A DNA stretch of 13,997 bases from CAYQZD01 sp964421875 (lineage in GTDB: Bacteria > Electryoneota > Tariuqbacteria > Tariuqbacterales > Tariuqbacteraceae). The notes under the pieces were generated by a model that searched no databases, was not told the origin of the DNA, and was given only the letters and a program-made list of their open reading frames with translations. Each line of letters begins with the position of its first letter. Positions within the stretch are counted from its first letter, which is position 1. The position numbers and the translations under genes are program-made. Location of the stretch: assembly GCA_964421875.1 (NCBI GenBank), contig CAYQZD010000098.1, forward strand, positions 1 through 13,997, written 5' to 3'. Below are positions 7,401 through 13,997 of the stretch, one piece after another.

Positions 7401-7638
7401 TGGTGGGAATCCAGGCGGTTATTCTTGAACTTTCAACCCTATCGGAAATGTTTTCAAGACCTGCTACTTGCAGGGATTTCTTGAGTTCGACTTCGCCTGG
7501 GTCGAATGGTAAAGGATTTGCGGGGGGAATTTTGGGTTTTCGTCCTCGCTGTTTAGACAGAACTTTTGCGGATTCTTGGGGAGTTTCACCCCATAGGATT
7601 AATCCATCACCCACTAAACCTGCGTGCAGAATAATCAT
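4498..7638 (-). CDS. SNF2-family DEAD/DEAH-box helicase with DUF3670-type N-terminal region
   Basis: This 1046-residue SF2/SNF2 ATPase translocates on or remodels nucleic acid using ATP. The C-terminal engine has every motif: RPYQARG (572-578), Walker A DDMGLGKT (596-603), motif II DEAQ (696-699), motif III TGTP (724-727), GGTGLNL (947-953) and motif VI QATDRAYRIGQ (973-983). The region before it ends in the SNF2-associated DUF3670 signature (DWEIALGGEKLTLRELQQLA, then PLVRVRGEWVQLD) at 461-497. Residues 1-25 (MIILHAGLVG, LILWGE) match the usual opening of the family, which supports the ATG at 7638 despite a weak ribosome site. Full length, no broken motif. It is the first gene of the operon. 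The next open frame begins about 25 bases after its stop. SNF2 proteins of this kind are common with SWIM partners in bacteria; their physiological role is poorly settled. Related SNF2 enzymes occur in anti-phage systems such as DISARM. Confidence 0.92.
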   Translation of the reverse strand: MIILHAGLVGDGLILWGETPQESAKVLSKQRGRKPKIPPANPLPFDPGEVELKKSLQVAGLENISDRVESSRITAWIPTITGKPTVSSPMIAEHTNSRAKPTLTPWQVTGLPLPIPNVIELLCACVGKHILAPGIIVGRDLAFWTVAMRFAGSLTARQRFLPDIFQDKHTFRARWEPIVMGQDLNRMTALTKAMPAVCRALTGDNASPPSAPAKIALRNFIRQIVDYLARSSSNSPTIQFQAKQGRKSKSPSFDSIHDQWLYALQSPAGAIEGDAKELTLFAHQVKMWRRPIYITAAVPFRLCFRLEEPATSDNERRIQVGNELWHVRYLLQAVDDPSLLISANDAWNIKKRKVQSIFKDYNFNAQEYLLFTLGQAMSVCPRIESSLKAPTPVGYELNPAGAYEFLNKSAMALEQAGFVVMLPAWWTRKGTKQRLTLQAKVKSPKMQGGGRLTLESIVKFDWEIALGGEKLTLRELQQLAKLKAPLVRVRGEWVQLDSAEIQAAIDFWQKKSDESTLLKVVQMSLGKAQTPGGIAFDGVKAQGKVGDFLSQLTAEASLKELEAPEGFVGLLRPYQARGFSWLSFLRQWGLGACLADDMGLGKTIQALALIQRDWESDSKHPILLICPTSVMENWRREANRFTPTLPVIVHHGQDRLKGAAFKKEAMKQSIIISSYALLHRDFDSFKSVKWAGVILDEAQNIKNPETKQSKSARALNAQYRIALTGTPVENNVGDLWSIMEFLNPDFLGKQSEFRKKFFIPIQTRGDTGAIESLKRLTSPFILRRLKTDKSIISDLPEKVEMKVFSALTKEQASLYEALVSETMKSLKETEGIQRKGLVLATLSKLKQICNHPTQFLGDNSSIPGRSGKLNRLTEMLEELLESDNRALIFTQFAEMGDILKRYLQETFGQEVLFLYGAVSKKKRDKMIERFQFENGDARIFILSLKAGGTGLNLTQASHVFHFDRWWNPAVENQATDRAYRIGQTKNVMVHKFICSGTMEEKIDEMIESKKEIASQVVGTGEGWLTELSTAELKEVFALRRGEAVED

Positions 7639-7658
7639 AAAGATTGTTTGTATTCTTC

Positions 7659-7688
7659 TTTATAAATTTTAGAAAGCCGTTCTTTTAA
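7659..7688 (-). promoter_or_regulatory. Candidate promoter of the SNF2-NTase-SWIM operon
   Basis: On the minus strand TATAAA (7664-7659) lies 18 bases after TTAAAA (7688-7683), about 20 bases before the helicase ATG. The surrounding DNA is AT-rich, so a chance match is possible. It is the best sigma-70-like pair between the palindromic element and the gene. Confidence 0.3.
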
Positions 7689-7761
7689 CTTCTGGTTGTC
7701 TTTGTGAATCTGTGTTACGAATTTTGGTATCACTTTAGCTTTGTGAAGTAACTACCCACAC

Positions 7762-7832
7762 CGTCATTCCGGCGCAGCCGGAATCCCTCCTAAGAAGAAG
7801 GATTCTGGCTTGCTTTGCAGCCAGAATGACGC
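7762..7832. repeat. REP/MITE-like double-hairpin palindromic element
   Basis: The element is bounded by an inverted repeat, CGTCATTC (7762-7769) and GAATGACG (7824-7831). Inside are two hairpins. One is ATTCCGGCGCAGCCGGAAT (7766-7784), perfect with a 3-base loop. The other spans 7803-7828 with arms ATTCTGGC and GCCAGAAT. The two hairpins share the GTCATTCnGGC core and are joined by a purine-rich spacer. This is the layout of extragenic palindromic repeats seen in many bacterial genomes. It carries no gene, and is probably present elsewhere in the genome. Confidence 0.75.
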
Positions 7833-7906
7833 CCGCGCTTCAAATCGGTAAAGTGTTGCGAATTTTGAATATTTTTAATATATATTCTTGAATATTAAGG
7901 GGCAAA

Positions 7907-7946
7907 CACGGATTTTATGGGTGTAAGTTTTAACCATAAATCCGTG
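7907..7946. repeat. Inverted repeat hairpin
   Basis: CACGGATTTTATGG (7907-7920) pairs with CCATAAATCCGTG (7934-7946) with a single bulged base and a 13-base loop. There is no T-run on either side, so it is not a standard intrinsic terminator. It sits between the palindromic element and the transposase remnant and may mark an edge of inserted DNA. Confidence 0.6.
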
Positions 7947-7956
7947 AGGGTCTTAT

Positions 7957-8152
7957 TCAGATCGAATCGATTATCCGAAGTACCTTTTCCCTGAAAGGTT
8001 TCAAGCTTGGCGAAGCGAAACCGGTCTTTGCTAAACTGCTGTTGGTTCCCATCCTGCCCCATTTGCGGTAAGCGGGGGCCGGTTTACGATACCCTGCGTA
8101 AACGCAGTTGGAGGCATATTGCCGGGTATCTGCCAGGCAAAGTTGGACAGTT
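7957..8152. other. Structured non-coding remnant beside the transposase fragment
   Basis: No credible gene is visible. Several nested inverted repeats occur: CTGCGTAAACGCAG (8094-8107), GATACCC/GGGTATC (8088-8094 and 8124-8130) and GGTTTC/GAAACC near 7997-8022. A minus-strand frame of 77 codons crosses it but begins inside the transposase remnant and encodes nothing recognisable. It is probably the non-coding end of the decayed insertion sequence or older debris. Confidence 0.45.
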
Positions 8153-8506
8153 TTAGGTGAAAAAATAGCGCTTTGATAGGTTCTTGTCAAGTTTCGGTGG
8201 ATTGATCCAGACTTCCCTTCTTAGTTCGGGGGCTTTAGGGATTTTCCACTTGAATCTGTCCGGATGTTCAAGAAAGGCTTTCAACAGGACTATATTTTTT
8301 TTCGATCACTTCCTCAGCTTTTTTCTTAGTGACCTATTTCCAGGGTCAGCAATGCGTGGCTGGTATAGCGGTTTTCCTGATTATACCTGTTGAAGAATTC
8401 CCGGCAGAAATCCCTGGCGTCTTCGATGGGGCAGAATCTTTCAGGGAATACCGGTGTATATTTCAAGGTCTCGAACTGTGATTTGGAGTAGGAATTGTCG
8501 TTGTTG
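8153..8506 (-). pseudogene. 3' remnant of an rve-type (IS3-like) transposase, frameshifted
   Basis: Joining minus-strand frames gives the familiar C-terminal end of an integrase-core transposase: NDNSYSKSQFETLKY, then PIEDARDFCREFFNRYNQEN, ALLT, EEVIEKKY, AFLEHPDRFKWKIPKAPEL and VWINPP, ending at TAA 8155-8153. At least two frame changes are needed (near the A-run at 8291-8298 and near 8330). The 5' part with the first catalytic Asp residues is missing. The position normally held by the catalytic Glu (SES or AES before QFxTLK) is Lys here. It is therefore dead. It separates the Avs-like gene from the SNF2 operon and shows that mobile elements have visited the region. Confidence 0.8.
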
Positions 8507-8597
8507 TAATTAAAAAATGAGAATGGTTGTTCAATTTAAGCGGTCTTTATTCGAAAGATTCTCATTAACTTATGCAAAAATAATTCCTTTCCATCTG

Positions 8598-11500
8598 TCA
8601 TCTCTCGACAAACTCACGCTTTAATTCTCCCTTTATCCCCCCTTCAACCATTCTATACAGTCCATTGATTATTGAACGACCCTTATAATCTTCACCAGTT
8701 TCTCGACCCCCATAAATATTTTTTTCACCGAAAATTAACCATAAAATGTCATATTCATTTTTTAATAGAAACTCGACTAATTTATCTTTCCTTATTAACA
8801 ATGCTCCGGGGCCTTTTTCACTCACTGATGGATCATAAGCCATCAAGTTCCCTTCTTTATTAGTAAATTTCCCCGCTCCACCTCTCCATTTTAATCCTAG
8901 TTCTTCTATCACCCATTTAGATGGGAGATTGAGGTTTATCACATCATTAACCGAACAGTCGTACTCATTGTTTCCCTGATTATAATCTGCGCTTGTAACT
9001 AAAAACTCCTTGGTGAGCTTATCGCAACTCCAATATTCACCCTCATTATATTTTCGACACCTTTCATAGACCTTCCCCCAGACAAGCTCACCTAACGGAA
9101 TATTACTATAGTCCATAGAATTTAGAAAATCAAAAGCATATACTATATTGTTTTTAAACCAATTAATGATTTCATCCGTATCACCTCGTCTTACCATACA
9201 GCTTTTTAGAGTGTACCAAATCACTCGATAAGGTATCTCCCGCCGATTTTTACCATATTCCCGAGGTTGTTCCCATCTAAAATGTGAATCCATTGCTAAC
9301 CATTCCGAATTGTCCTCAGTTTTCCGCACATCTATTAGTCTAACCGCTTTGGGAAGGTCATCAGTCTTCTTCAACCAGGCAATATCATCCATTTCTGAAA
9401 ACCAATCCTCGTGTTTTTCAGTAAACCACCAAGTGTTCGTATGAGCACGCCATCCTTCTCTCGCTGTTTGATTAATCATTAGGGAAGGATCGATGTCAGG
9501 AAGTAACAACTGCCAGGGACCTTCATATTTACCAATTTTTTCATGATTTGAATCACCCCAGAACTCGAAATTGTCTGCAACACGAGCCAGGAATTCATGG
9601 TAAGCCAGCCATTGGTATTTCTTGCCTATTCGTTCAGGCTTATGAGCATCCCTGCCTCTATTATAATATCTTCCAATGTTCTTATCAAATTCACCAAGTC
9701 TTTCTTCTGTCCAACCAAGTTCAAATACTTTCCTGAAAATCCAGCGTTGAGCAATTGAAAGATCAAATTCATGTCCTGAATCCCACCGAGGAGAACTCTT
9801 AAGGTACGGAATAATAAAAGCATCCAATTTTCGTATTTTCTTTTGACCTAAAGAATTCCTAAATTTAATTTCTGCTTTTTCGCAATCTTGAACAGCTTCC
9901 TCCCACTTATTATTCAAAGTATCTTCATTATCTTTATACTTGAAATAAAAATTTACATAAGTCAGGTTATTTCTCGCATCATAAAAAAGATCCCATGCTT
10001 CTCTTTGGCTTTTGGTAAGTGAATCGACAAATAATTCGAATCGCTCGATAGGGAATAACTCTCGCTTCTTTCCGATTCTAAGGGAAGACCATTCAAAGTG
10101 CGGAGTGTTTGTTCCAATGATATAGCGAGCGAAATCTCCAAATCCTGTTACGGAGTCTTCTAACCAATAAAAATCTCCAACTTCATCTTTCTTTGATTCT
10201 TTCCATTTTTCGAAATCATCCTTTGAAGGGATATTTTCTGGAAATCCGCTTTTATAGGGAGGGGCTATTTTGTCTCCATCTATTTCCAATGGAATACCAC
10301 GATCAAGCGCAACTTCGATTGTGCTTCTTGCATAATGCCTCAACAAAATATGGACAGGAGGATTACCCTCTTTGAAAACCCATTCATAGATTCTCTGCGC
10401 AAGTCTCCCCACCATTATATCATCATGACTTCTCAAAGCTACACCATAAGCTACAGCATGAAGTCGTTCTAAAATATAAGGATCGTTCACATTTATAAAT
10501 TTTTCAATTACCTCAATTAATGCTGATATTCTGGGTGTCATTAATGCAACCATTGCTTTTGTGGCTCTGTCGCGGAGAAAACGATGGGAAGTGGTAAAAA
10601 ACCACGCTAACACGATTCCAGTGAGTCGAATTGATTCATCATTAATGTGGCTTTTATCTTCTTCTGACCAAGCCCAATCGATAAGTCTATGATTGGAATT
10701 TCCTATTTCATTTTCCGAATAATCTCTATTCTCATAATGTTCAAAGAGGAAAATTGACCACCAAGCATCCCTTTTAGCCAAATCGAATTGTATAAGATGA
10801 TTATGAAGGAAATCGGCGTTATAAGGATGAGTAGGAATTGAAGATATGGACAAGAGTGCGTCTAAGAATTTATTATCCAATTCTATGTATCTGATTATAT
10901 ATTTATTAATATAGTCCAAAGTTGATTGATAAAATTTGCTGTGTTTTCTCCATAAAATACTATTGATGAAAGCCTCCCGACACAAACGGAATTTTACACA
11001 ATCGGGTGCCAAATCAAAAAGCTCTTTCTCGATGAGTTCAGGTATTTGAACCATTAGAGCTTCGATAATGCCGCTGTTCATCCAGATTTGACACTCATCA
11101 CTTAAAATACGGCTTAATGGTTCTTCTGGTTTAAAAGCATTCGTAGGTTCGTTTATATCAAGATACTTATTCAACATACATTTCACAATCAGATGATGGG
11201 CAAATCTCTGGTATCCAAAATGCACAATTTCTTTATGCCCATTCCCCTCATCCTGATATAATACAGATCTGATAATTATTCCTTCACTTTCTAAGCTCCT
11301 GAAGAGCGATTTTTGGTATCCGTCTGAAGGAAATATTTCTTCAGTAAACTTTTTTACCTCGTCAATACATAGCCAGTCCTTACCCACTTCTGCCATAGCC
11401 TCAGCTAACTTAGAAACTGCCTTATGGATAACTCTTTCTTTCACATCTAAATCAAGATGTTCAGGTCTGCTAAGTTTCTCATTAACCGAGTCAAGGTAAA

Positions 11501-13151
11501 AATCGAGTATAGTAGTTATACCTTGTAATCCGTCCGGAACTCTGGTTAATCTTTTGTTTTTTAGTCCTTCGCAGAACTGTTTCAGAAACAGGGGATTATG
11601 GAATTCCGGCTGAATGGGTGGAATTCCCGGTAATTCTAATTTGTAATTCTTGAAGAAAATCTTGATTGCTTCGTAGGGTTTGTAGGCGAATCCATAATGT
11701 TCAATTCTAACTAATTCTTGCGATTTTATATTCTCAGGTACAATCAACTCTTCGTATGAACTGCGGACGCTAAGGGCAATACTAATCCAGGGATAATTGG
11801 AAAGTTTCCTCAACATACCAGCCAGGTATTTATTCCATAATTTACATCCTTCTCCTTCATTCAAAGCATCGAGCATTATCATTGCCTTTTGACCACGCAC
11901 TTGCGCACAAGCTTCAAGAGCGCTAAGGAGTTCTTCTACACTACATCGTAAGTTCAATTGCTCAATTATCTGAGTCCACGGTTCCCTATCGGTGAAATTA
12001 ATCCCAAATAATAAGACAGTTGGTAGGCTGTTTCTTATTCTCCTCTCGGCAATATCACAAAATAGATGAGTCTTCCCGGTTCCGGCTTTACCTAACACTA
12101 AAATCGCGCCAACATTAGATAGTTCCGCCTTTTTGCTCTGAGATAGACTTAAAAATTCTTCGAAAAATTCCCGAAGTCTTCTTAACTTATATTTCTCGTA
12201 GTTGTATTGATCATTTCTTTGAATTTTAGATTTATCGTCGGTCTTTAATTTTTCACTCTTTTCTTCCTCTCGCAACTTATCATAACAGAGATCGATAATC
12301 TCAATTGTCTTTTCAGAAGAATCAGTAATTAAATTAAAATCTAATTTCTCTACACTGTTTTCTCGAATACTTGTTATTATTTTTTCCAGTCTTTTAATAA
12401 TTTCCTCGATTTGATTTATCTCAGTCACGATTATTTCAGGATCTCGATGCATGAAATGTTCGTAGAAATCGATAATAATCCCTTCAAACTTTCTCTTTAT
12501 ATCGCTGATAAAGGTAAAAGTTCTGCCTAAACCCTCAAAATACTGTGCGATAGGGAGTTCAACATTCAATTCCGGTGAATATCGCGGCCCGGCGTTGACA
12601 ACAGCCTCTTCTATGTGAGATTTGAACCATCTCTCACTTAGAAATTCTTTATCGAACCACCATTTATACCTTCCGGCGTGTTCTTCGCGGGATAGTCGTT
12701 CGAATATTTCATGCTCTCCCCAAAATTCGAATTCAACCGTCATTCCCTCTGTTTGAGCTATTTGTTTCCATTTTACGACATAATCGTTCCAAACATCCAT
12801 CGACCACTTCTCAGAGTTTATTTGCGGGTCCGCACGGTCAACTGGCGCACAGATGATATATTTCGTTAATCGCGTATGTTTTCCAATTGCGGTCTGAACG
12901 GAAGCGTTTATTTGGTTCCATTGCGTGGTATCTCCGCTATTAAGCGAAGAGAAAAATTTAGCCTGCCAGCCCCATTCATCGCCATTCGGGAAAATCCAGT
13001 AGCACTCCACTCCTGCATCTGGGTCACCCTTAGCGGTAAATTTCGATCCTTGCGGAACAGGTTCACAATTGGCTAATTGGCAACAGAGTTTTTCAAAACC
13101 CGTCCGCTGAGAACCATTCCAAGATCGTAAATTTTGCCAGTTAATGTTCAT
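8598..13151 (-). CDS. Avs-like anti-phage protein: PD-(D/E)XK nuclease + STAND NTPase
   Basis: This 1517-residue protein has the layout of AVAST (Avs) NLR-like sensors. Residues 1-165 form a PD-(D/E)XK nuclease: E20 in the first helix (FEKLCCQL), GDPDAGVEC with D45 and E49, and WQAK with Q63-x-K65 as the (E/Q)xK element. Residues 166-345 are a helical linker with a charged, coiled-coil-like stretch (240-345). The P-loop ATPase has Walker A GKAGTGKT (354-361), Walker B MLDALNEG (426-433) and sensor-like SVRSS (461-465). The remaining ~1000 residues are a mostly helical, aromatic-rich region with no recognisable repeat, in the place where Avs proteins bind a phage protein. In known Avs systems, phage terminase or portal binding triggers tetramer formation and DNA cleavage. 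I infer the same here, but the subtype and trigger cannot be read from sequence. AGGA lies 8 bases before ATG. The gene is clearly more AT-rich than its upstream neighbour, a sign of transfer. Confidence 0.85.
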   Translation of the reverse strand: MNINWQNLRSWNGSQRTGFEKLCCQLANCEPVPQGSKFTAKGDPDAGVECYWIFPNGDEWGWQAKFFSSLNSGDTTQWNQINASVQTAIGKHTRLTKYIICAPVDRADPQINSEKWSMDVWNDYVVKWKQIAQTEGMTVEFEFWGEHEIFERLSREEHAGRYKWWFDKEFLSERWFKSHIEEAVVNAGPRYSPELNVELPIAQYFEGLGRTFTFISDIKRKFEGIIIDFYEHFMHRDPEIIVTEINQIEEIIKRLEKIITSIRENSVEKLDFNLITDSSEKTIEIIDLCYDKLREEEKSEKLKTDDKSKIQRNDQYNYEKYKLRRLREFFEEFLSLSQSKKAELSNVGAILVLGKAGTGKTHLFCDIAERRIRNSLPTVLLFGINFTDREPWTQIIEQLNLRCSVEELLSALEACAQVRGQKAMIMLDALNEGEGCKLWNKYLAGMLRKLSNYPWISIALSVRSSYEELIVPENIKSQELVRIEHYGFAYKPYEAIKIFFKNYKLELPGIPPIQPEFHNPLFLKQFCEGLKNKRLTRVPDGLQGITTILDFYLDSVNEKLSRPEHLDLDVKERVIHKAVSKLAEAMAEVGKDWLCIDEVKKFTEEIFPSDGYQKSLFRSLESEGIIIRSVLYQDEGNGHKEIVHFGYQRFAHHLIVKCMLNKYLDINEPTNAFKPEEPLSRILSDECQIWMNSGIIEALMVQIPELIEKELFDLAPDCVKFRLCREAFINSILWRKHSKFYQSTLDYINKYIIRYIELDNKFLDALLSISSIPTHPYNADFLHNHLIQFDLAKRDAWWSIFLFEHYENRDYSENEIGNSNHRLIDWAWSEEDKSHINDESIRLTGIVLAWFFTTSHRFLRDRATKAMVALMTPRISALIEVIEKFINVNDPYILERLHAVAYGVALRSHDDIMVGRLAQRIYEWVFKEGNPPVHILLRHYARSTIEVALDRGIPLEIDGDKIAPPYKSGFPENIPSKDDFEKWKESKKDEVGDFYWLEDSVTGFGDFARYIIGTNTPHFEWSSLRIGKKRELFPIERFELFVDSLTKSQREAWDLFYDARNNLTYVNFYFKYKDNEDTLNNKWEEAVQDCEKAEIKFRNSLGQKKIRKLDAFIIPYLKSSPRWDSGHEFDLSIAQRWIFRKVFELGWTEERLGEFDKNIGRYYNRGRDAHKPERIGKKYQWLAYHEFLARVADNFEFWGDSNHEKIGKYEGPWQLLLPDIDPSLMINQTAREGWRAHTNTWWFTEKHEDWFSEMDDIAWLKKTDDLPKAVRLIDVRKTEDNSEWLAMDSHFRWEQPREYGKNRREIPYRVIWYTLKSCMVRRGDTDEIINWFKNNIVYAFDFLNSMDYSNIPLGELVWGKVYERCRKYNEGEYWSCDKLTKEFLVTSADYNQGNNEYDCSVNDVINLNLPSKWVIEELGLKWRGGAGKFTNKEGNLMAYDPSVSEKGPGALLIRKDKLVEFLLKNEYDILWLIFGEKNIYGGRETGEDYKGRSIINGLYRMVEGGIKGELKREFVER

Positions 13152-13191
13152 CTATAATTCCTGGTTCATTGCTTAGTTTCTCGAGTCGTCT

Positions 13192-13221
13192 ATTATAAAA
13201 ACCGGTTTCCCCATTTCATAA
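13192..13221 (-). promoter_or_regulatory. Candidate promoter of the Avs-like gene
   Basis: A perfect TATAAT (13197-13192) overlaps the stop codon of the DprA-like gene, 18 bases after TTATGA (13221-13216), and would start a transcript about 35 bases before the ATG. It would let the Avs-like gene be expressed apart from the upstream genes. Confidence 0.35.
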
Positions 13222-13750
13222 TCATCTCCAAAAATTCTATGGTTTTACCACCTTCCGCTGCATACCCCACCACTACTTCCTCCGCTAGCTCCGCCGCAAA
13301 CAAATTTCTCCGTATCGCTAAATCCTTCCGCAACCGCTTCTCACTTTCGGAAAACGGCGACAGCAACAGCAGTCTCCCCTCCCTTATCATCTTCCGCCAT
13401 TCCTTTGAAATCCGCATTCCCTCCAACCCCCGCGCCGGGCAGATGATTATCGGCTGATTTCCCCGCATCAGGATATCCAGGCACTCTTTCTCCACCGGGG
13501 AATGAAAGCCGCTGATGAAAACTGTTCCTTTGTCCCGTTGCTCCCGGACATAATCGAAAGTCTTGATGATGGCGCTGCCGGGGCATTTGCGGGAACAGAA
13601 TAACGCGTTTTTTCTTTTTTTCAGGATTTCAAGGGAGCCAATCGCTGAAATATGCGGCGGCGGTTCAAATATAGGGGAGGCGGTGAGTGCAGGAGGGTAG
13701 TCAGGGTGGTCCGGCTTAAGATATACTATTTCAATCGCCGTCTTCTTCAT
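13193..13750 (-). CDS. Short DprA/SLOG-like Rossmann-fold protein
   Basis: This 185-residue protein resembles the Rossmann core of DNA-processing protein A. Features in order: LKPDHPDYPPAL (11-22, DprA-like Y-P-x-L lead), AIGSLEIL (36-43), FCSRKCPG (51-58), SGFHSPVEKECLDIL (80-94, in place of the SGLAxGID loop), PIIICPARG (100-108), RRNLFAAELAEE (147-158, cf. RNRxIAxLS) and AAEGGKT (164-170). It lacks the C-terminal winged helix of full DprA, so it is a single-domain member. DprA itself loads RecA on single-stranded DNA; short SLOG homologues next to restriction or defence genes may instead sense nucleotide signals or bind DNA. GGAGG lies 8 bases before ATG, inside the end of the upstream methylase reading frame, with a 20-base overlap, which implies translational coupling. 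The Avs-like gene starts 41 bases after its stop. Base composition is richer in GC than the Avs-like gene. Confidence 0.8.
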   Translation of the reverse strand: MKKTAIEIVYLKPDHPDYPPALTASPIFEPPPHISAIGSLEILKKRKNALFCSRKCPGSAIIKTFDYVREQRDKGTVFISGFHSPVEKECLDILMRGNQPIIICPARGLEGMRISKEWRKMIREGRLLLLSPFSESEKRLRKDLAIRRNLFAAELAEEVVVGYAAEGGKTIEFLEMIMKWGNRFL

Positions 13751-13949
13751 TCTCGGCGCCTCCCGAATGCAATCCCATCCGGTATTTTATATCATAATTG
13801 ATGATGAAATCCAGCTCCTCATCGGTGAAACCGTAATGCTCCGCCAGCAGGCAGTCGATTTGGTCAATGATGGGTTTGGATTTTTGAACTTTAAACGACT
13901 GGGTTTCTGTTCTGCCTGTTTGTTTTTGTTCACGAACTTGAATAATACC
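13731..13949 (-). pseudogene. 3' end of an Eco57I-like DNA methylase/restriction protein, interrupted
   Basis: The minus-strand frame encodes TETQSFKVQKSKPIIDQID, LLAEHYGFTDEELDFIINYD and IKYRMG before TGA at 13733-13731. This matches the C-terminal end I know from Eco57I-type class I DNA methylase/restriction proteins (KSKPIIDxID, LAxHYGFTxEELDFIINYDIKYRMG). The 72-codon stretch has no ATG, GTG or TTG before the conserved part and is preceded in frame by TAA at 13952-13950, so it is not a small gene. A frameshift or nonsense mutation, or a deletion, must separate it from the rest of the methylase, which would lie beyond the window. Its last 20 bases overlap the DprA-like start. The window edge prevents judging whether the gene beyond is intact. 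Confidence 0.6.
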
Positions 13950-13997
13950 TTAATTCTGTGTTAAAACAAAATACCTGTTGAGTTTCTCCTGGTATCT

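Noticed and set aside
7907..7946. Hairpin as an intrinsic terminator
   Set aside because: Neither strand has a T-run after the stem.
7957..8190. 77-codon minus-strand frame as a small gene
   Set aside because: It begins inside the transposase remnant in a different frame from the conserved peptide and encodes nothing recognisable.
8519..8564. GAGAAT/ATTCTC inverted repeat downstream of the Avs-like gene as terminator
   Set aside because: The stem is only 6 bp with a loop of more than 30 bases and no T-run.
12876..13076. Plus-strand 66-codon frame within the Avs-like gene
   Set aside because: It is antisense to the conserved nuclease domain and shows no independent features.

Overview
All recognisable genes lie on the minus strand, so the natural reading order is from high to low coordinates: methylase 3' fragment > DprA-like > giant STAND NTPase > IS remnant > SNF2 helicase > nucleotidyltransferase > SWIM protein > tRNA-Ser 3' scar > secreted beta-helix protein. 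The host is a bacterium. The tRNA is bacterial, with no encoded CCA. The exported beta-helix/Ig-like protein is of a kind common in environmental FCB-type lineages (Zixibacteria, Cloacimonetes, KSB1 and similar). That lineage guess is an inference from style only.

Region 1 (1-2560) looks like resident chromosome. It holds a long exported right-handed beta-helix protein, split by a frameshift near 751-790, with a sharp AT-rich switch in its distal part. A strong hairpin terminator (2504-2548) follows the tRNA position.

Region 2 (2560-2932) is a junction. The last 57 bases of a tRNA-Ser(GGA), from the anticodon arm to the discriminator base, are present without any 5' half, next to short direct and tandem repeats. 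This is what a tyrosine-recombinase element leaves at its far end after integrating into a tRNA gene. It implies that everything to the right is, or was, an integrated island.

Region 3 (2933-7638) is a compact three-gene operon: an SNF2/DUF3670-type helicase, a nucleotidyltransferase-fold protein with a five-cysteine tail, and a SWIM zinc-finger protein. SNF2+SWIM is a known pairing. The nucleotidyltransferase between them is the unusual partner, and it has no canonical start codon at its apparent N-terminus.

Region 4 (7639-8597) is degraded DNA: a double-hairpin palindromic element, another hairpin, and the frameshifted 3' end of an rve-type (IS3-like) transposase.

Region 5 (8598-13997) is a defence cluster: the 3' end of an Eco57I-like DNA methylase/restriction protein, a short DprA/SLOG-like protein translationally coupled to it, and a 1517-residue protein with an N-terminal PD-(D/E)XK nuclease, a STAND P-loop NTPase and a long C-terminal region. 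The last matches the AVAST (Avs) anti-phage architecture.

Taken together this is best read as the distal end of a tRNA-Ser-integrated defence island. The least explained part is the SNF2-nucleotidyltransferase-SWIM operon sitting between the attachment scar and the Avs-like gene.
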